Part shown: piece after piece, positions 52,526 through 61,131 of the stretch
Numbering within the stretch: position 1 is the stretch's first letter
Layout: the number at the start of each line of letters is the position of its first letter
DNA from: Pseudomonas migulae
Lineage (GTDB): Bacteria > Pseudomonadota > Gammaproteobacteria > Pseudomonadales > Pseudomonadaceae
Assembly (NCBI RefSeq): GCF_024169315.1
Contig: NZ_JALJWR010000001.1
Coordinates: 4,700,501 to 4,764,500 of the forward strand
Reading direction: 5' to 3'
Length of the DNA stretch: 64,000 bases
The notes under the pieces: model-generated
Told to the model about the DNA's origin: nothing
The model's database searches: none
The model's input: the letters and a program-made list of their open reading frames with translations, nothing else
Position numbers and translations under genes: made by a program

Positions 52526-53188
52526 TTATTTCACCTTGCTCCTCAGATCATCCACGGCGCGCTTGAGCTGATCCAGTTGACTGTCCTGAGCGCTGACGTC
52601 CCGCTTCAGGCTGGACAGGTCACTGGAACTCGCGCTGGAGTTTGACCCGGCACTACGCTTCAGGTCTTCCACCTGACCGGCAAGTTTTTTCAGATCGTTT
52701 TCCCGTTCGCTGACGGTGCGCTTGAGGTTGGCCAGTTCGCTGGAGCTGGAGCTCGAACCACTGCTGCGTTTCAGCTCGTCCAATTGCTTGGTGAGTTCTT
52801 TCAGGTCCTTGTCCTGTTCGGTGTCGGTCCGTTTAAGGTTGGCTATTTCACTGGTGCTCGAACTGGCGCTCGTTCCGTTGTTGCGCTTGAGTTCTTCAAT
52901 CAGGCGCGCCTGCGCTTCGAGGTCATTCTTCAGTTCCTTGATTTCATCCGTGTTGGTTTTGGCGGTGCGCTGTAGTGCTTCCGCCCCTTCAACACTGAGA
53001 TTGGACCTGACCATGACGTCTTTGCCGTACATGTTCTGGATGACGAGGAATTTGCCCGTGGACGAAGGATTGTCGGAGGTGTACTCGACGCTGGCTTGGG
53101 CCGTATTGGCCAGTGCCAGGTTGCCGAGAAGAAGGGCGGCCATGCCGGTTGCAAACAGGGTAGACGGAAGCTTCGGGAAAATACGCAT
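52526..53188 (-). CDS. Secreted coiled-coil repeat protein
   Basis: 220 residues from the ATG at 53188 (MRIFPKLPSTLFATG). The signal peptide is cleaved after AQA at about residue 32. A 40-residue region (FLVIQNMYGKDVMVRSNLSVEG) precedes a long helical part built of three and a half tandem units of 37-40 residues. Each unit has a heptad-like DLKxLxxQ-x2-DLKR, a Ser-rich linker (GSSSSSS type) and a second ANLKR-T helix. The pattern suggests a parallel coiled coil in the periplasm or at the outer surface, somewhat like an Lpp-type or spacer protein. No named family recognised. It ends only seven bases from the convergent tRNA-Thr. Confidence 0.85.
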   Translation of the reverse strand: MRIFPKLPSTLFATGMAALLLGNLALANTAQASVEYTSDNPSSTGKFLVIQNMYGKDVMVRSNLSVEGAEALQRTAKTNTDEIKELKNDLEAQARLIEELKRNNGTSASSSTSEIANLKRTDTEQDKDLKELTKQLDELKRSSGSSSSSSELANLKRTVSERENDLKKLAGQVEDLKRSAGSNSSASSSDLSSLKRDVSAQDSQLDQLKRAVDDLRSKVK

Positions 53189-53504
53189 CACCTGAATTCC
53201 TTGTGAAGTGCCTAGATGGCACATCGCTATGACTTTGCCTTTTGAAGGTTGTTCCTGGGTGGAGAGGGAATATTTTCAGAAAAACCGCTAAACGGTTTTT
53301 TTGTAGATTTGATGTAAAAGTCCATATAAATCGTCTTCCAAACGTCCTATATTCGGACCTTGCATGAGTACCACCCTGCAGTTTTCAAATGATCCACGAA
53401 TGGTTCTGAAGGCCAGACAAACCGGGCTTCACACGGTTTTCTGCGTCAGAGAGATCCTTGATGATCCAGATCCATCTTCCATTCCCCCGATCAGCGAGAA
53501 CGAC
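53189..53504. other. 316-base divergent gap with an orphan terminator
   Basis: The gap separates the coiled-coil gene (minus) from the small unknown gene (plus). It holds an A/T-rich hairpin at 53280-53303 and an in-frame upstream extension of the small gene from an ATG at 53364 without a ribosome binding site. A/T content is higher than in neighbouring genes. I see no further gene. Confidence 0.6.
53280..53303. terminator. Orphan terminator-like hairpin between divergent genes
   Basis: AAAAACCG, CTAAA, CGGTTTTTTT: terminator-shaped on both strands, yet it lies upstream of both neighbouring genes. It could end a short RNA started within the gap or act as an attenuator of the small gene. Confidence 0.6.
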
Positions 53505-53810
53505 ATGACCGTTAAAGAATTGACCCAGGAAGCCAGGCACGAAGAAGCACTGAAGAAGTACTTGCTTGATTCGCCCCAGCTCGCCGATGAGATCAAGGAC
53601 CTGCCCGCCGACGATCAGAAAGACCAGATCCAGTGGGCGTTCGAGGATGAGGCGGAATCACAAGGCTTGCAGCCTTGGGAGCTGACGCTCAAGTACACCT
53701 CTACCCCGGAAGAATTCGAGGCGGCGCGCCTGGTGCTGCACAAGGAGGCGGCCGAGGTATTGGGCGTCGAGTGGGAAGAGTACTGCGAGATGAACAATCT
53801 GGTGGTCTGA
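53505..53810 (+). CDS. Small acidic helical protein of unknown function
   Basis: 101 residues from the ATG at 53505 (MTVKELTQEARHEEALKKYL). It is acidic (many Asp/Glu), without signal peptide or membrane segment, and largely helical. It may belong to a Pseudomonas-specific domain of unknown function (possibly DUF6388), but I am not certain. The frame is open upstream to 53364 with 47 further codons beginning MSTTLQFSNDP; the upstream part reads as plausible protein but has no ribosome binding site. A perfect bidirectional terminator follows the stop. Confidence 0.75.
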   Translation: MTVKELTQEARHEEALKKYLLDSPQLADEIKDLPADDQKDQIQWAFEDEAESQGLQPWELTLKYTSTPEEFEAARLVLHKEAAEVLGVEWEEYCEMNNLVV

Positions 53811-53811
53811 C

Positions 53812-53844
53812 AAAAACGCCAGCCTCAACGAGGCTGGCGTTTTT
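53812..53844. terminator. Bidirectional terminator between the small gene and nadC
   Basis: AAAAACGCCAGCCTC, AAC, GAGGCTGGCGTTTTT: 15 perfect pairs with A/T tracts on both sides; serves both convergent genes. Confidence 0.96.
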
Positions 53845-53861
53845 CATTCAACCAGATGTGA

Positions 53862-54710
53862 TCAGAGGCTCAGACGCATCGACAGATCGACAGCCTTCAC
53901 ATCCTTGGTCATCGCACCAATCGAAATGTAATCCACCCCGGTTTCGGCGATCGGCAGCAGCGTGCTTTCGTTAATCCCGCCGCTGGCTTCCAGTTTGGCC
54001 TTGCCGCCGTTCAGGCGCACGGCTTCGCGCATGTCATCCAGGCTCAACTCGTCGAGCATGATGATATCGGCACCGGCTGCCAGGGCTTCCTTCAGCTCCG
54101 CCAGGCTTTCCACCTCGATCTCCACCGGTTTGCCCGGGGCGATCTTGTGCGCGGCGTTGATCGCTTCAGGGATGCCACCGCAGGCGGCGATGTGGTTTTC
54201 CTTGATCAGGAAAGCGTCGTACAAGCCGATGCGGTGGTTGTGGCAGCCGCCGCAGGTCACGGCGTACTTTTGCGCCAGACGCAGCCCTGGCAGGGTTTTA
54301 CGAGTGTCGAGCAGCTTCACCTGGGTCTCGGCCACGAAATCCGCCAGGTATTGCGCGCGCGTGGCCACGCCGGACAGCAATTGCAGGAAGTTCAGTGCGC
54401 TGCGTTCGCCTGTGAGCAACGAGCGCGCCGGGCCTTCGAGGTGGAACAGGACCTGATTGGGCTTCACCCGTTCGCCGTCGCGCACCTGCCAGTGCACGGC
54501 CACTCGCGGGTCCAGTTGCCGGAACACGGCATCGACCCAGGCGGTACCGGCGATGACAGCGGCGTCGCGGGTGATGATGGTGGCTTTGGCCAGGCGTTCG
54601 GCCGGGATCAGCTGCGCGGTGATGTCGCCGCTGCCGATGTCTTCACGCAACGCACGGCGCACGTTGGCTTCGATTTCGGCGGTCAGATCGGCGAGACGTA
54701 GATTCGGCAT
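53862..54710 (-). CDS. nadC: Nicotinate-nucleotide pyrophosphorylase (quinolinate phosphoribosyltransferase)
   Basis: 282 residues from the ATG at 54710 ([21 protein letters not shown]). It converts quinolinate and PRPP to nicotinate mononucleotide in NAD synthesis. Motifs: [12 protein letters not shown] near 20, [16 protein letters not shown] (about 107), [17 protein letters not shown] (about 138-154), [12 protein letters not shown], and the C-terminal [16 protein letters not shown]. The frame is open to 54995 but no start there is better. A TATAAT on the minus strand (54738-54743) fits a nearby promoter. Confidence 0.97.
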   Translation of the reverse strand: MPNLRLADLTAEIEANVRRALREDIGSGDITAQLIPAERLAKATIITRDAAVIAGTAWVDAVFRQLDPRVAVHWQVRDGERVKPNQVLFHLEGPARSLLTGERSALNFLQLLSGVATRAQYLADFVAETQVKLLDTRKTLPGLRLAQKYAVTCGGCHNHRIGLYDAFLIKENHIAACGGIPEAINAAHKIAPGKPVEIEVESLAELKEALAAGADIIMLDELSLDDMREAVRLNGGKAKLEASGGINESTLLPIAETGVDYISIGAMTKDVKAVDLSMRLSL

Positions 54711-55059
54711 AACGGACTCCACAAACAAAGTGGCCCGATTATAGGGCCATGGCACGGGGCAACCCAAGGCGAGAGACACCTTCCGGTCGCTCTGAAACCT
54801 GTATTTGGTCGATTTCCCCGGGCAATGGGTGTCGAGCTGCGATCCATCCGAAATGTCTAATTCGATAAGAAGCACAGAGTCCGCTGGCACACGGGACATC
54901 TTTTGCAAGATAATGCGCCTTTCATTTGACGTCATAGCTTTGACGTAGCTTTCGTATCCCAAAATATTGAATGGCAGCGGATGGGCAGTGTCCACCGTTG
55001 GCGCGGTTGTGAGGCCGGCGCACCGATCTACCGACGCATCACCGTTTCAGGAGGCCAGG
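54711..55059. other. 349-base divergent promoter region of nadC and the DUF1631 gene
   Basis: For nadC on the minus strand there is TTGGGT (54762-54767), 18 bases, TATAAT (54738-54743). On the plus-strand side two direct TTTGACGT repeats (54925-54932 and 54939-54946) lie about 115-135 bases before the DUF1631 ATG; the first is part of a TGACGTCA palindrome. No gene or hairpin is evident otherwise. Confidence 0.5.
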
Positions 55060-57276
55060 ATGCACAACGACGGGAATGTAGTGCCTTTGCACAAGGCGGC
55101 TACCGATCAGGCGACACCTTCGCCGCTCGCCCGTGTGCCTGTGATTCTGCTTCAGGTTCGCGACAAGGCCGCGCTACAGCTCCGGCATGGTTTGCAGGAA
55201 CTCTTCGATAACGCTGACGACACGCTGTTCGAAATGGCTGACCGTGCCCGCAACGACGTCGAGCAGAACCTCTATTTCGAAGCCATGCGCGACTTGCGCC
55301 TCAAGCGCAAAAGTATCGAGCGGGTTTTTCTCGAACAATTCCTCGAGGCGTTTATCGGGCTCACCCGTAACGACACTGCCCAGTCGGCCTTGCCCCGGAC
55401 ACTGGCCTTCGACACGTCGGCAGCGCAGTCCGGCGATGACCTGGAACGCAGCGTGGCCGTAGAGGCCATGGTCAACAAGGTGCTGAGCCGTGACGGTTTC
55501 GGGCTCGATCAACTGACCGCTCGACTCAGCATGTTGCTGGGCAAGAAGCTGGTGGCTCAGCACAACCCGCTGGGCCCGGCGATGCTGTGTGATTATTTCA
55601 TGCAGGCCGGGCGTAATCTGGGGGTGGAGATCAAGGTCAAGCTGATCATCCTGAAGCTTTTCGAGCGCTATGTGCTCAGCGACGCCGACCAGCTCTATAC
55701 CGAAGCCAATCAACTGCTGATCGCCACTGGCATATTGCCTGACCTCAAGCCCGCGCCGGCGCGGCGTGCGACCGATCGGGCGGAGGCGAGTGTCCATGCC
55801 GAGCCCGCCGAAGCCGGTATCCACGCCGGCAGCACGCAGGTCGACGACGGCGTGCAGGAAGTCTTCGCGGCGTTGCAGGAGCTGCTGTTCCACGTCCGCG
55901 GCAGTGTTGCGCCGACACTGGAAGTCAGCGCCACGACGCAGCCGATTTCCACCCGCGACCTGCTGCGCCTGCTCTCGCATTTGCAGCAATACGTGCCGAC
56001 GCCAGCCGCCCAGGACGATTTCGACCTGCGTAACCAGCTTGAGCAATTGCTGACCCGGGTCAGCGTCAAAAGCGGCAAGTCGCGTGTGGTGGGTGTGGCC
56101 GATGAAGACGTGATCAACCTGATCGCCATGCTGTTCGAATGCATCCTCGATGATCGCAACCTGCCGGATTCTCTGAAGGCGCTGATCGGCCGCCTGCAGA
56201 TTCCGATGCTCAAGGTGGCCGTGCTCGACAAGAGTTTCTTCAGTCGCAGCAGTCATCCGGCCCGCCGTCTGCTCAACGAAATCGCCGCTGCGGCCCTGGG
56301 TTGGGGCGAATGCGATGACCATCAGCGCGACAGCCTGTACCTGCGTATCGAGCAAGTCGTTCAGCGTTTGCTGAATGATTTTGTCGATGATCCGGCTATT
56401 TTTTCCGAGCTGTTGGCGGATTTTCTCGCGTTCACCAGCGACGAGCGTCGTCGCAGCGAGCTGCTGGAACAACGCACCCGAGACGCTGAAGAAGGCCGCG
56501 CCAAAACCGAAATGGCCCGTCAGCGCGTCGAACAGGCGCTGAACCAGGTGCTGTTGGGCAAGGTTCTGCCGCGGCGGGTGGTGGCGTTTGTCCAGGAGGC
56601 CTGGAGCCAGGTGCTGTTGCTGACCTGCCTCAAGCACGGCGATCAGTCGGCCGAATGGCTTGCCGATGTGCAAACCATGGAGCAACTGGTCTGGAGCGTG
56701 CAGCGTCATGACGAACCTGATGCCAGCCTGCGCCTGTTGGCGCTGGTGCCGGGGTTGCTCAAGTCCTTGCGTGACGGCTTGAGCAGCTCGGCGTTCGATC
56801 CGTTCGCCACCGGGGAGTTTTTCAGTGAGCTGGAAAGCCTGCACGTCCAGCTGTTCGAACGCCCGGCTCAGACCCCTGCAACCATTCGCGAGGCCGAGGC
56901 GCCGGTGATGGTGCAAGTGCAAGAAGAAATCGTCCTGCGCACTGCCGACGAAGGGGCGGTAGCGTCGGCCTCGGTAGGCTTGCCGACAGATGATGCGGGC
57001 CTGATTCAGGTCGACCAACTGCACGTGGGCTGCTGGGTCGAGTTTCAGGAGGACGAGGATCACAACCTGCGCTGCAAGCTGGCGGCGATCATCGAGGCCA
57101 CGGGCAACTACATTTTCGTCGACCGTACCGGGATGAAAGTGCTGGAGCGCAGCCGTATTGCCCTGGCCCTGGATTTTCACCGTGGCGCGGTGCGGACCCT
57201 GGATGACACCTTGCTCTTCGACCGGGCCCTTGAGTCGGTCATCGGCAACCTGCGGCGTCTCAATCGCGGCAAGTGA
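55060..57276 (+). CDS. DUF1631 family protein (possible c-di-GMP-linked, PilZ-like C terminus)
   Basis: 738 residues from the ATG at 55060, with CAGGAGG upstream. It is a large, mostly helical cytosolic protein without signal peptide or membrane helix, matching my memory of DUF1631 proteins located between nadC and ampD in pseudomonads. Regions: DNADDTLFEMADRARNDVEQ (about 45-65, split), an Ala-rich linker near 235-275, and a C-terminal small beta domain from about 665 (VGCWVEFQEDEDHNLRCKLAAI...IFVDRTGMKVLERSR) that looks PilZ-like, although the RxxxR/DxSxxG signature is not obvious. Function unknown. Confidence 0.85.
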   Translation: MHNDGNVVPLHKAATDQATPSPLARVPVILLQVRDKAALQLRHGLQELFDNADDTLFEMADRARNDVEQNLYFEAMRDLRLKRKSIERVFLEQFLEAFIGLTRNDTAQSALPRTLAFDTSAAQSGDDLERSVAVEAMVNKVLSRDGFGLDQLTARLSMLLGKKLVAQHNPLGPAMLCDYFMQAGRNLGVEIKVKLIILKLFERYVLSDADQLYTEANQLLIATGILPDLKPAPARRATDRAEASVHAEPAEAGIHAGSTQVDDGVQEVFAALQELLFHVRGSVAPTLEVSATTQPISTRDLLRLLSHLQQYVPTPAAQDDFDLRNQLEQLLTRVSVKSGKSRVVGVADEDVINLIAMLFECILDDRNLPDSLKALIGRLQIPMLKVAVLDKSFFSRSSHPARRLLNEIAAAALGWGECDDHQRDSLYLRIEQVVQRLLNDFVDDPAIFSELLADFLAFTSDERRRSELLEQRTRDAEEGRAKTEMARQRVEQALNQVLLGKVLPRRVVAFVQEAWSQVLLLTCLKHGDQSAEWLADVQTMEQLVWSVQRHDEPDASLRLLALVPGLLKSLRDGLSSSAFDPFATGEFFSELESLHVQLFERPAQTPATIREAEAPVMVQVQEEIVLRTADEGAVASASVGLPTDDAGLIQVDQLHVGCWVEFQEDEDHNLRCKLAAIIEATGNYIFVDRTGMKVLERSRIALALDFHRGAVRTLDDTLLFDRALESVIGNLRRLNRGK

Positions 57277-57340
57277 TCGCGCGCCGGGGGGCTATCGCGG
57301 CATACTGGGCGCCAACACAGTCGACGTTGAAGGAACCTGT

Positions 57341-57901
57341 ATGCAGTTGGACCCCGCGAGCGGTTGGTGTCAGGGCGTGAATGTCTGCGCCTCACCCAAC
57401 TTCAATGCGCGCCCCTCGGGCGAAATTTCCCTGCTGGTGATCCACAACATCAGTCTGCCGCCGGCGCAGTTCGCCACCGGCAAGGTGCAGGAATTTTTCC
57501 AGAACCGGCTGGATGTCACAGAACATCCCTATTTTGAAGGGATCGCTGACCTGCGGGTGTCCGCGCACTTTCTGATTGAGCGTGACGGCACTGTCACTCA
57601 GTTTGTCTCCTGTCTTGATCGCGCCTGGCATGCCGGCGTTTCATGTTTCGACGGGCGGGAAACCTGTAACGATTTTTCCGTGGGCATCGAGCTCGAAGGC
57701 ACGGATGATCTGCCGTTCACCGACGCTCAATATGAGGCGTTGACGGCTCTGACCTTGCAGCTGCAAAGCACCTTCAAGGCCATTACCGCACAGCGCATCT
57801 GCGGACATAGCGACATCGCGCCGGGGCGCAAGACCGATCCGGGGCCGGCATTCGACTGGGAACGTTATCGCGCGGCCCTGGCTAAAGAGGAACAAGAATG
57901 A
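57341..57901 (+). CDS. ampD: 1,6-anhydro-N-acetylmuramyl-L-alanine amidase AmpD
   Basis: 186 residues from the ATG at 57341, with AAGGAA upstream. It is a cytosolic zinc amidase that cleaves anhydro-muropeptides during cell-wall recycling; its loss derepresses AmpC beta-lactamase. Zn ligands are visible: His in LLVIHNISLP (about 35), then His and Asp in CGHSDIAPGRKTDPGPAFDW (about 153-172). The stop overlaps ampE by four bases. Confidence 0.97.
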   Translation: MQLDPASGWCQGVNVCASPNFNARPSGEISLLVIHNISLPPAQFATGKVQEFFQNRLDVTEHPYFEGIADLRVSAHFLIERDGTVTQFVSCLDRAWHAGVSCFDGRETCNDFSVGIELEGTDDLPFTDAQYEALTALTLQLQSTFKAITAQRICGHSDIAPGRKTDPGPAFDWERYRAALAKEEQE

Positions 57902-58734
57902 GTTTTCTGGTGTTGCTGTTGGCGGTGTGGATCGAGAAATTCTCGGCCCTGCGCCATCGGGTTCAACGTGACGGCGGCTGGGTACGCGAGCTGCACAAGC
58001 TTGAAACAAGTCCGCGTCTGGCCAATCGTCCGTGGTTGATATTGGTGATTCTGGTGTTGCTGCCAGTGGCGCTGTTGGGCCTGCTACTGCTGGTTCTGGA
58101 ACCCGTCGCTTACGGTCTGTTGGCGTTGCCGGTGCATTTGCTGGTGGTCATTTACAGCCTGGGACGCGGTGATCTGCTGGCCGGTCTCGGGCCGTTTCGC
58201 GATGCCTGGCGCCGGGAAGACCTGCAAGCCGCCGCTCATGTGGCGAAGCGTGACCTGGATATCTGCGCCGACAGCGGCGAACAACTGCTGGAACGGGTGC
58301 AAGGGCATCTGCTCTGGGAGGCCTACCAGAGCTTTTTTGCGGTGATCTTCTGGTATTTCCTGCTGGGCCCGGTGGCGGCGTTGAGCTATCGATTGCTGGC
58401 ACTGGCCGAAGAACACAGCCAGAACCTGGCTGTCGTCGAGCGCGCCGCACAATTGCGCCACGCGTTCGATTGGGTGCCGGTGCGTCTGCTGGCGGCCAGC
58501 TTCGCGTTGGTCGGCAACTTTGTCGCGGTGAGCCGGGTGATGCTGCACGAACTGCTGAACTGGAACATCAGCGCCGCCCAGTTGATTGAGAAGGTCGGTC
58601 TGGTAGCCGGCGAGATTCCCGCACCGGTGGTCGGGCCGGACGGCATCAACAGTCTCGACCGGATCTGGGAATTGCTGCTGCGGGCGGCGGTGCTCTGGTA
58701 TGCCGGTTTTGCACTGTGGACGGTCCTTCCCTAA
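57898..58734 (+). CDS. ampE: Inner-membrane protein AmpE
   Basis: 278 residues. About four membrane segments (roughly 35-75, 140-165, 190-215, 255-275) separated by a cytosolic loop. Typical start MSFLVLLLAVWIEKFSALRHRVQRDGGW. AmpE is linked with AmpD in beta-lactamase signalling; its precise role is unsettled. It overlaps ampD by ATGA; a long REPIN follows 13 bases after the stop. Confidence 0.95.
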   Translation: MSFLVLLLAVWIEKFSALRHRVQRDGGWVRELHKLETSPRLANRPWLILVILVLLPVALLGLLLLVLEPVAYGLLALPVHLLVVIYSLGRGDLLAGLGPFRDAWRREDLQAAAHVAKRDLDICADSGEQLLERVQGHLLWEAYQSFFAVIFWYFLLGPVAALSYRLLALAEEHSQNLAVVERAAQLRHAFDWVPVRLLAASFALVGNFVAVSRVMLHELLNWNISAAQLIEKVGLVAGEIPAPVVGPDGINSLDRIWELLLRAAVLWYAGFALWTVLP

Positions 58735-58747
58735 GTACACCGACCTC

Positions 58748-58839
58748 TGTAGGAGCAGAGCTTGCTCGCGAAGGCGGTGTGTCATTCAATTGTTAAGTTG
58801 TCTGACACACCGCCTTCGCGAGCAAGCTCTGCTCCTACA
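58748..58839. repeat. REPIN with 37-base perfect arms
   Basis: The arm beginning TGTAGGAGCAGAGCTTGC (58748-58784) is perfectly inverted at 58803-58839, with an 18-base loop. The arms contain the Pseudomonas REP core (GAGC...GCTC, CGCGAAGGCGG). It would form a very stable hairpin at the end of the ampDE transcript. Confidence 0.95.
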
Positions 58840-58866
58840 AGGACCGAGCCCTCTCTCCCGTTAACC

Positions 58867-58893
58867 TTAAGTTACAAACCCTCCAGCCGATTT
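58867..58893 (+). promoter_or_regulatory. Sigma-28 (FliA) promoter of the chemoreceptor gene
   Basis: TTAAGTTA (58867-58874), 11-base spacer, GCCGATTT (58886-58893), close to the TAAAGTTT-N11-GCCGATAA consensus for motility genes, about 88 bases before the GTG. Confidence 0.75.
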
Positions 58894-58980
58894 AAGCTAT
58901 ACAGAGATAGCACTGAATAGTGGCTATCTGCTGCCTGTCTGTGCCTGCCAATAAAAATAAGAATCAAAGGGAGACTTCCA

Positions 58981-61011
58981 GTGAAGAGCTTGCTCTATCC
59001 CGCCGTCGCGCTAATGAATCGCCTGAGCTTCGGCATGAAGTTCAGCCTGATCAGCGTTCTGTTCCTGGTGCCGATGCTAGTGACCAACTTTTACCTGGTG
59101 CGCGATTCCTATCGTGAATTCCAGGGCACCCGGGTGGAACTGCAAAGCCTCGACTTGTTGGGCAACAGCCTGGCGCTGCGACGTGACCTGGAAACCCTGA
59201 ACAACCTGGTGCAGATCAACGTCATCCTGGGCCAGTCCGGCAAGGCCGGCGATGTCGAACCCAAGATCACTGCGTTGGAGCAAAGCGTTCTGGCCCGCCT
59301 GGAAGGGCTTGCGGCGATGACCACCGATCCGGAGCAAATCACGGTTTTCGATGGCAAGCGCGATGAAATGATCACTGCGTTCAAGGCCCAGCAAACGGAG
59401 AACTCCCTGCAAAGCAAAAGTGCGTTGATTGGCAAACTGCTCGGCAATGCGCAGATTTTCAGCCAGATCATCGCCAGCCAGGCAGGGTTGAGCCGTGACA
59501 GCCAGAGCGACATGCGTCAGCTCACTGAACTCATTACCAACGTCACGCCGCCCGTTACCCAGACATTGGGCGATGGCCGTGCGATGGGCTCCTACTCGCT
59601 GGGGCAAGGGTTCCTCAACTCGTCGTCGAGCACCCGTTTCGATGAGTTGCTGGCGCAGATCGAAAAGCTGCAGGCCGAGTACAGCCTGAAGTTGCAAGAC
59701 GCGCTGGGCTCAAGCAAAGCGGCGCGTGAAACCCTGAGCGCCCAGGCCGAGAGCAGTAAGGCGACACTGAAAAAAGCCAGTGAGCTGTTCGAAGAACAAG
59801 TGGTGATGGCCGACACGCTCGATGCGCCGTGGCAGGCTTTCTATGATCAGGTCACCGGCCTGATGGACCAGACTTACCAACTCAACGAAGCCACCCTGAA
59901 ATTCCTCGATACCCAGTTGCAACAGCGCCTGACTCAGAACCGTACGCACATGGTCCTGCAGGCCGTCGCGTTGTCGGTGGTGTTTGTGTTGATTTTCTAC
60001 CTCTACGGCGGCTTCTACGCCTCGACCCGCACCACCCTCAAGCGTCTTGGCGCGATGATGGACAAGGTCGCGGCCGGCGACATGACCGTGACATTCAACG
60101 CCAACAGCCGTGATGAGCTGGGCGAGTTGGGCGAGGTGTTCAACGGCACCGTGAAGAAAATCCATGACCTGATCGAGCGTGTCGGCCACACGGTATCTGA
60201 AGTCGAGCGTCAGGCCGGTCAGGTCGAGAATGTCTCGGCCCAGAGTAACCAGGCCGTCGCGGGGCAGCGTACGCAGATCGAACAGGTCGCCACGGCCATG
60301 AATCAGATGTCGGCCACGTCACTGGAGGTGGCTCGCAGTGCGGCGGCGGCGGTCAGCAGTGCTCACAGTGTCAACGACGAAACCATCAATGGGCGCGGTC
60401 TGGTGGAATCGCAACAGGGCAGCATTGCCGCACTGGCCAGCGAGATCGATCAATCGGTGTTGGTGATCAATCAACTGGCCAGCGACAGCCAGTCCATCAG
60501 CCGCGTACTGGAGGTGATCAAAAGCATCGCCGAGCAGACCAACCTGCTGGCGCTCAACGCGGCCATCGAGGCGGCGAGGGCGGGCGAGCAGGGACGTGGC
60601 TTCGCGGTGGTGGCGGACGAGGTCCGGACCCTGGCCAAACGCACCCAGCAATCCACTGAAGAAATCGAACAGATGATCGCCAAACTGCACAGCGGTGTCG
60701 GTGCGGCGGTGAAGGCCATGGGCACCAGCCATCAAATGGCCAACGGCACGGTCGGCCAGTCGGAAAAAGTCCAGCAGGCGCTGGAAAATATCCTTGGGGC
60801 GGTGGGAATGATCGTCGACCAGAACCAGCAGATCGCCGCTGCCGTGGAACAGCAGACCGCCGTGGCACACGACATTGACCAGAACATCGTCGAAATCAAC
60901 CGTGCCGGCGAGCGCACTGCCGAAGGCGCGCACCAGACCGAGGACGCAAGCCGGGCGTTGTCGGCGCAGGTGGTGGAATTGAAGCAGCTGATCAGCGCGT
61001 TTCGGGTTTGA
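58981..61011 (+). CDS. Methyl-accepting chemotaxis protein
   Basis: 676 residues from the GTG at 58981, with AGGGAG upstream. One membrane helix is at about 20-41 and a second at about 325-345, so the periplasmic sensor domain is about 285 residues, helical and without the usual dCACHE signature; the size fits a helical-bimodular or similar all-alpha domain. A HAMP domain (about 346-400, [13 protein letters not shown]) is followed by the signalling hairpin with [42 protein letters not shown] in pieces (about 518-560). No C-terminal CheR-docking pentapeptide. The FliA-type promoter fits. Ligand unknown. Confidence 0.95.
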   Translation: MKSLLYPAVALMNRLSFGMKFSLISVLFLVPMLVTNFYLVRDSYREFQGTRVELQSLDLLGNSLALRRDLETLNNLVQINVILGQSGKAGDVEPKITALEQSVLARLEGLAAMTTDPEQITVFDGKRDEMITAFKAQQTENSLQSKSALIGKLLGNAQIFSQIIASQAGLSRDSQSDMRQLTELITNVTPPVTQTLGDGRAMGSYSLGQGFLNSSSSTRFDELLAQIEKLQAEYSLKLQDALGSSKAARETLSAQAESSKATLKKASELFEEQVVMADTLDAPWQAFYDQVTGLMDQTYQLNEATLKFLDTQLQQRLTQNRTHMVLQAVALSVVFVLIFYLYGGFYASTRTTLKRLGAMMDKVAAGDMTVTFNANSRDELGELGEVFNGTVKKIHDLIERVGHTVSEVERQAGQVENVSAQSNQAVAGQRTQIEQVATAMNQMSATSLEVARSAAAAVSSAHSVNDETINGRGLVESQQGSIAALASEIDQSVLVINQLASDSQSISRVLEVIKSIAEQTNLLALNAAIEAARAGEQGRGFAVVADEVRTLAKRTQQSTEEIEQMIAKLHSGVGAAVKAMGTSHQMANGTVGQSEKVQQALENILGAVGMIVDQNQQIAAAVEQQTAVAHDIDQNIVEINRAGERTAEGAHQTEDASRALSAQVVELKQLISAFRV

Positions 61012-61027
61012 TGCCACAACCTGAATC

Positions 61028-61124
61028 AAATGTGGGAGCGGGCTTGCTCGCGAAAAGCGGCGTAACAGTCGACATCAATGTTGAATGTTAGTCCGTCTTC
61101 GCGAGCAAGCCCGCTCCCACATTT
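61028..61124. repeat. REPIN between the chemoreceptor gene and tatD
   Basis: The arm 61028-61054 (AAATGTGGGAGCGGGCTTGC...) is perfectly inverted over 27 bases at 61098-61124 and followed by TTTGC, so it doubles as a terminator for the convergent genes. Confidence 0.95.
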
Positions 61125-61131
61125 TTGCTCG

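Noticed and set aside
54713..54995. Upstream in-frame extension of nadC
   Set aside because: The conserved NadC N terminus starts at 54710, and a promoter-like TATAAT lies in the extension.
55174..57180. 668-codon open frame antisense to the DUF1631 gene
   Set aside because: Gln/His/Arg-rich shadow; the plus-strand gene has a good ribosome binding site and family-like sequence.
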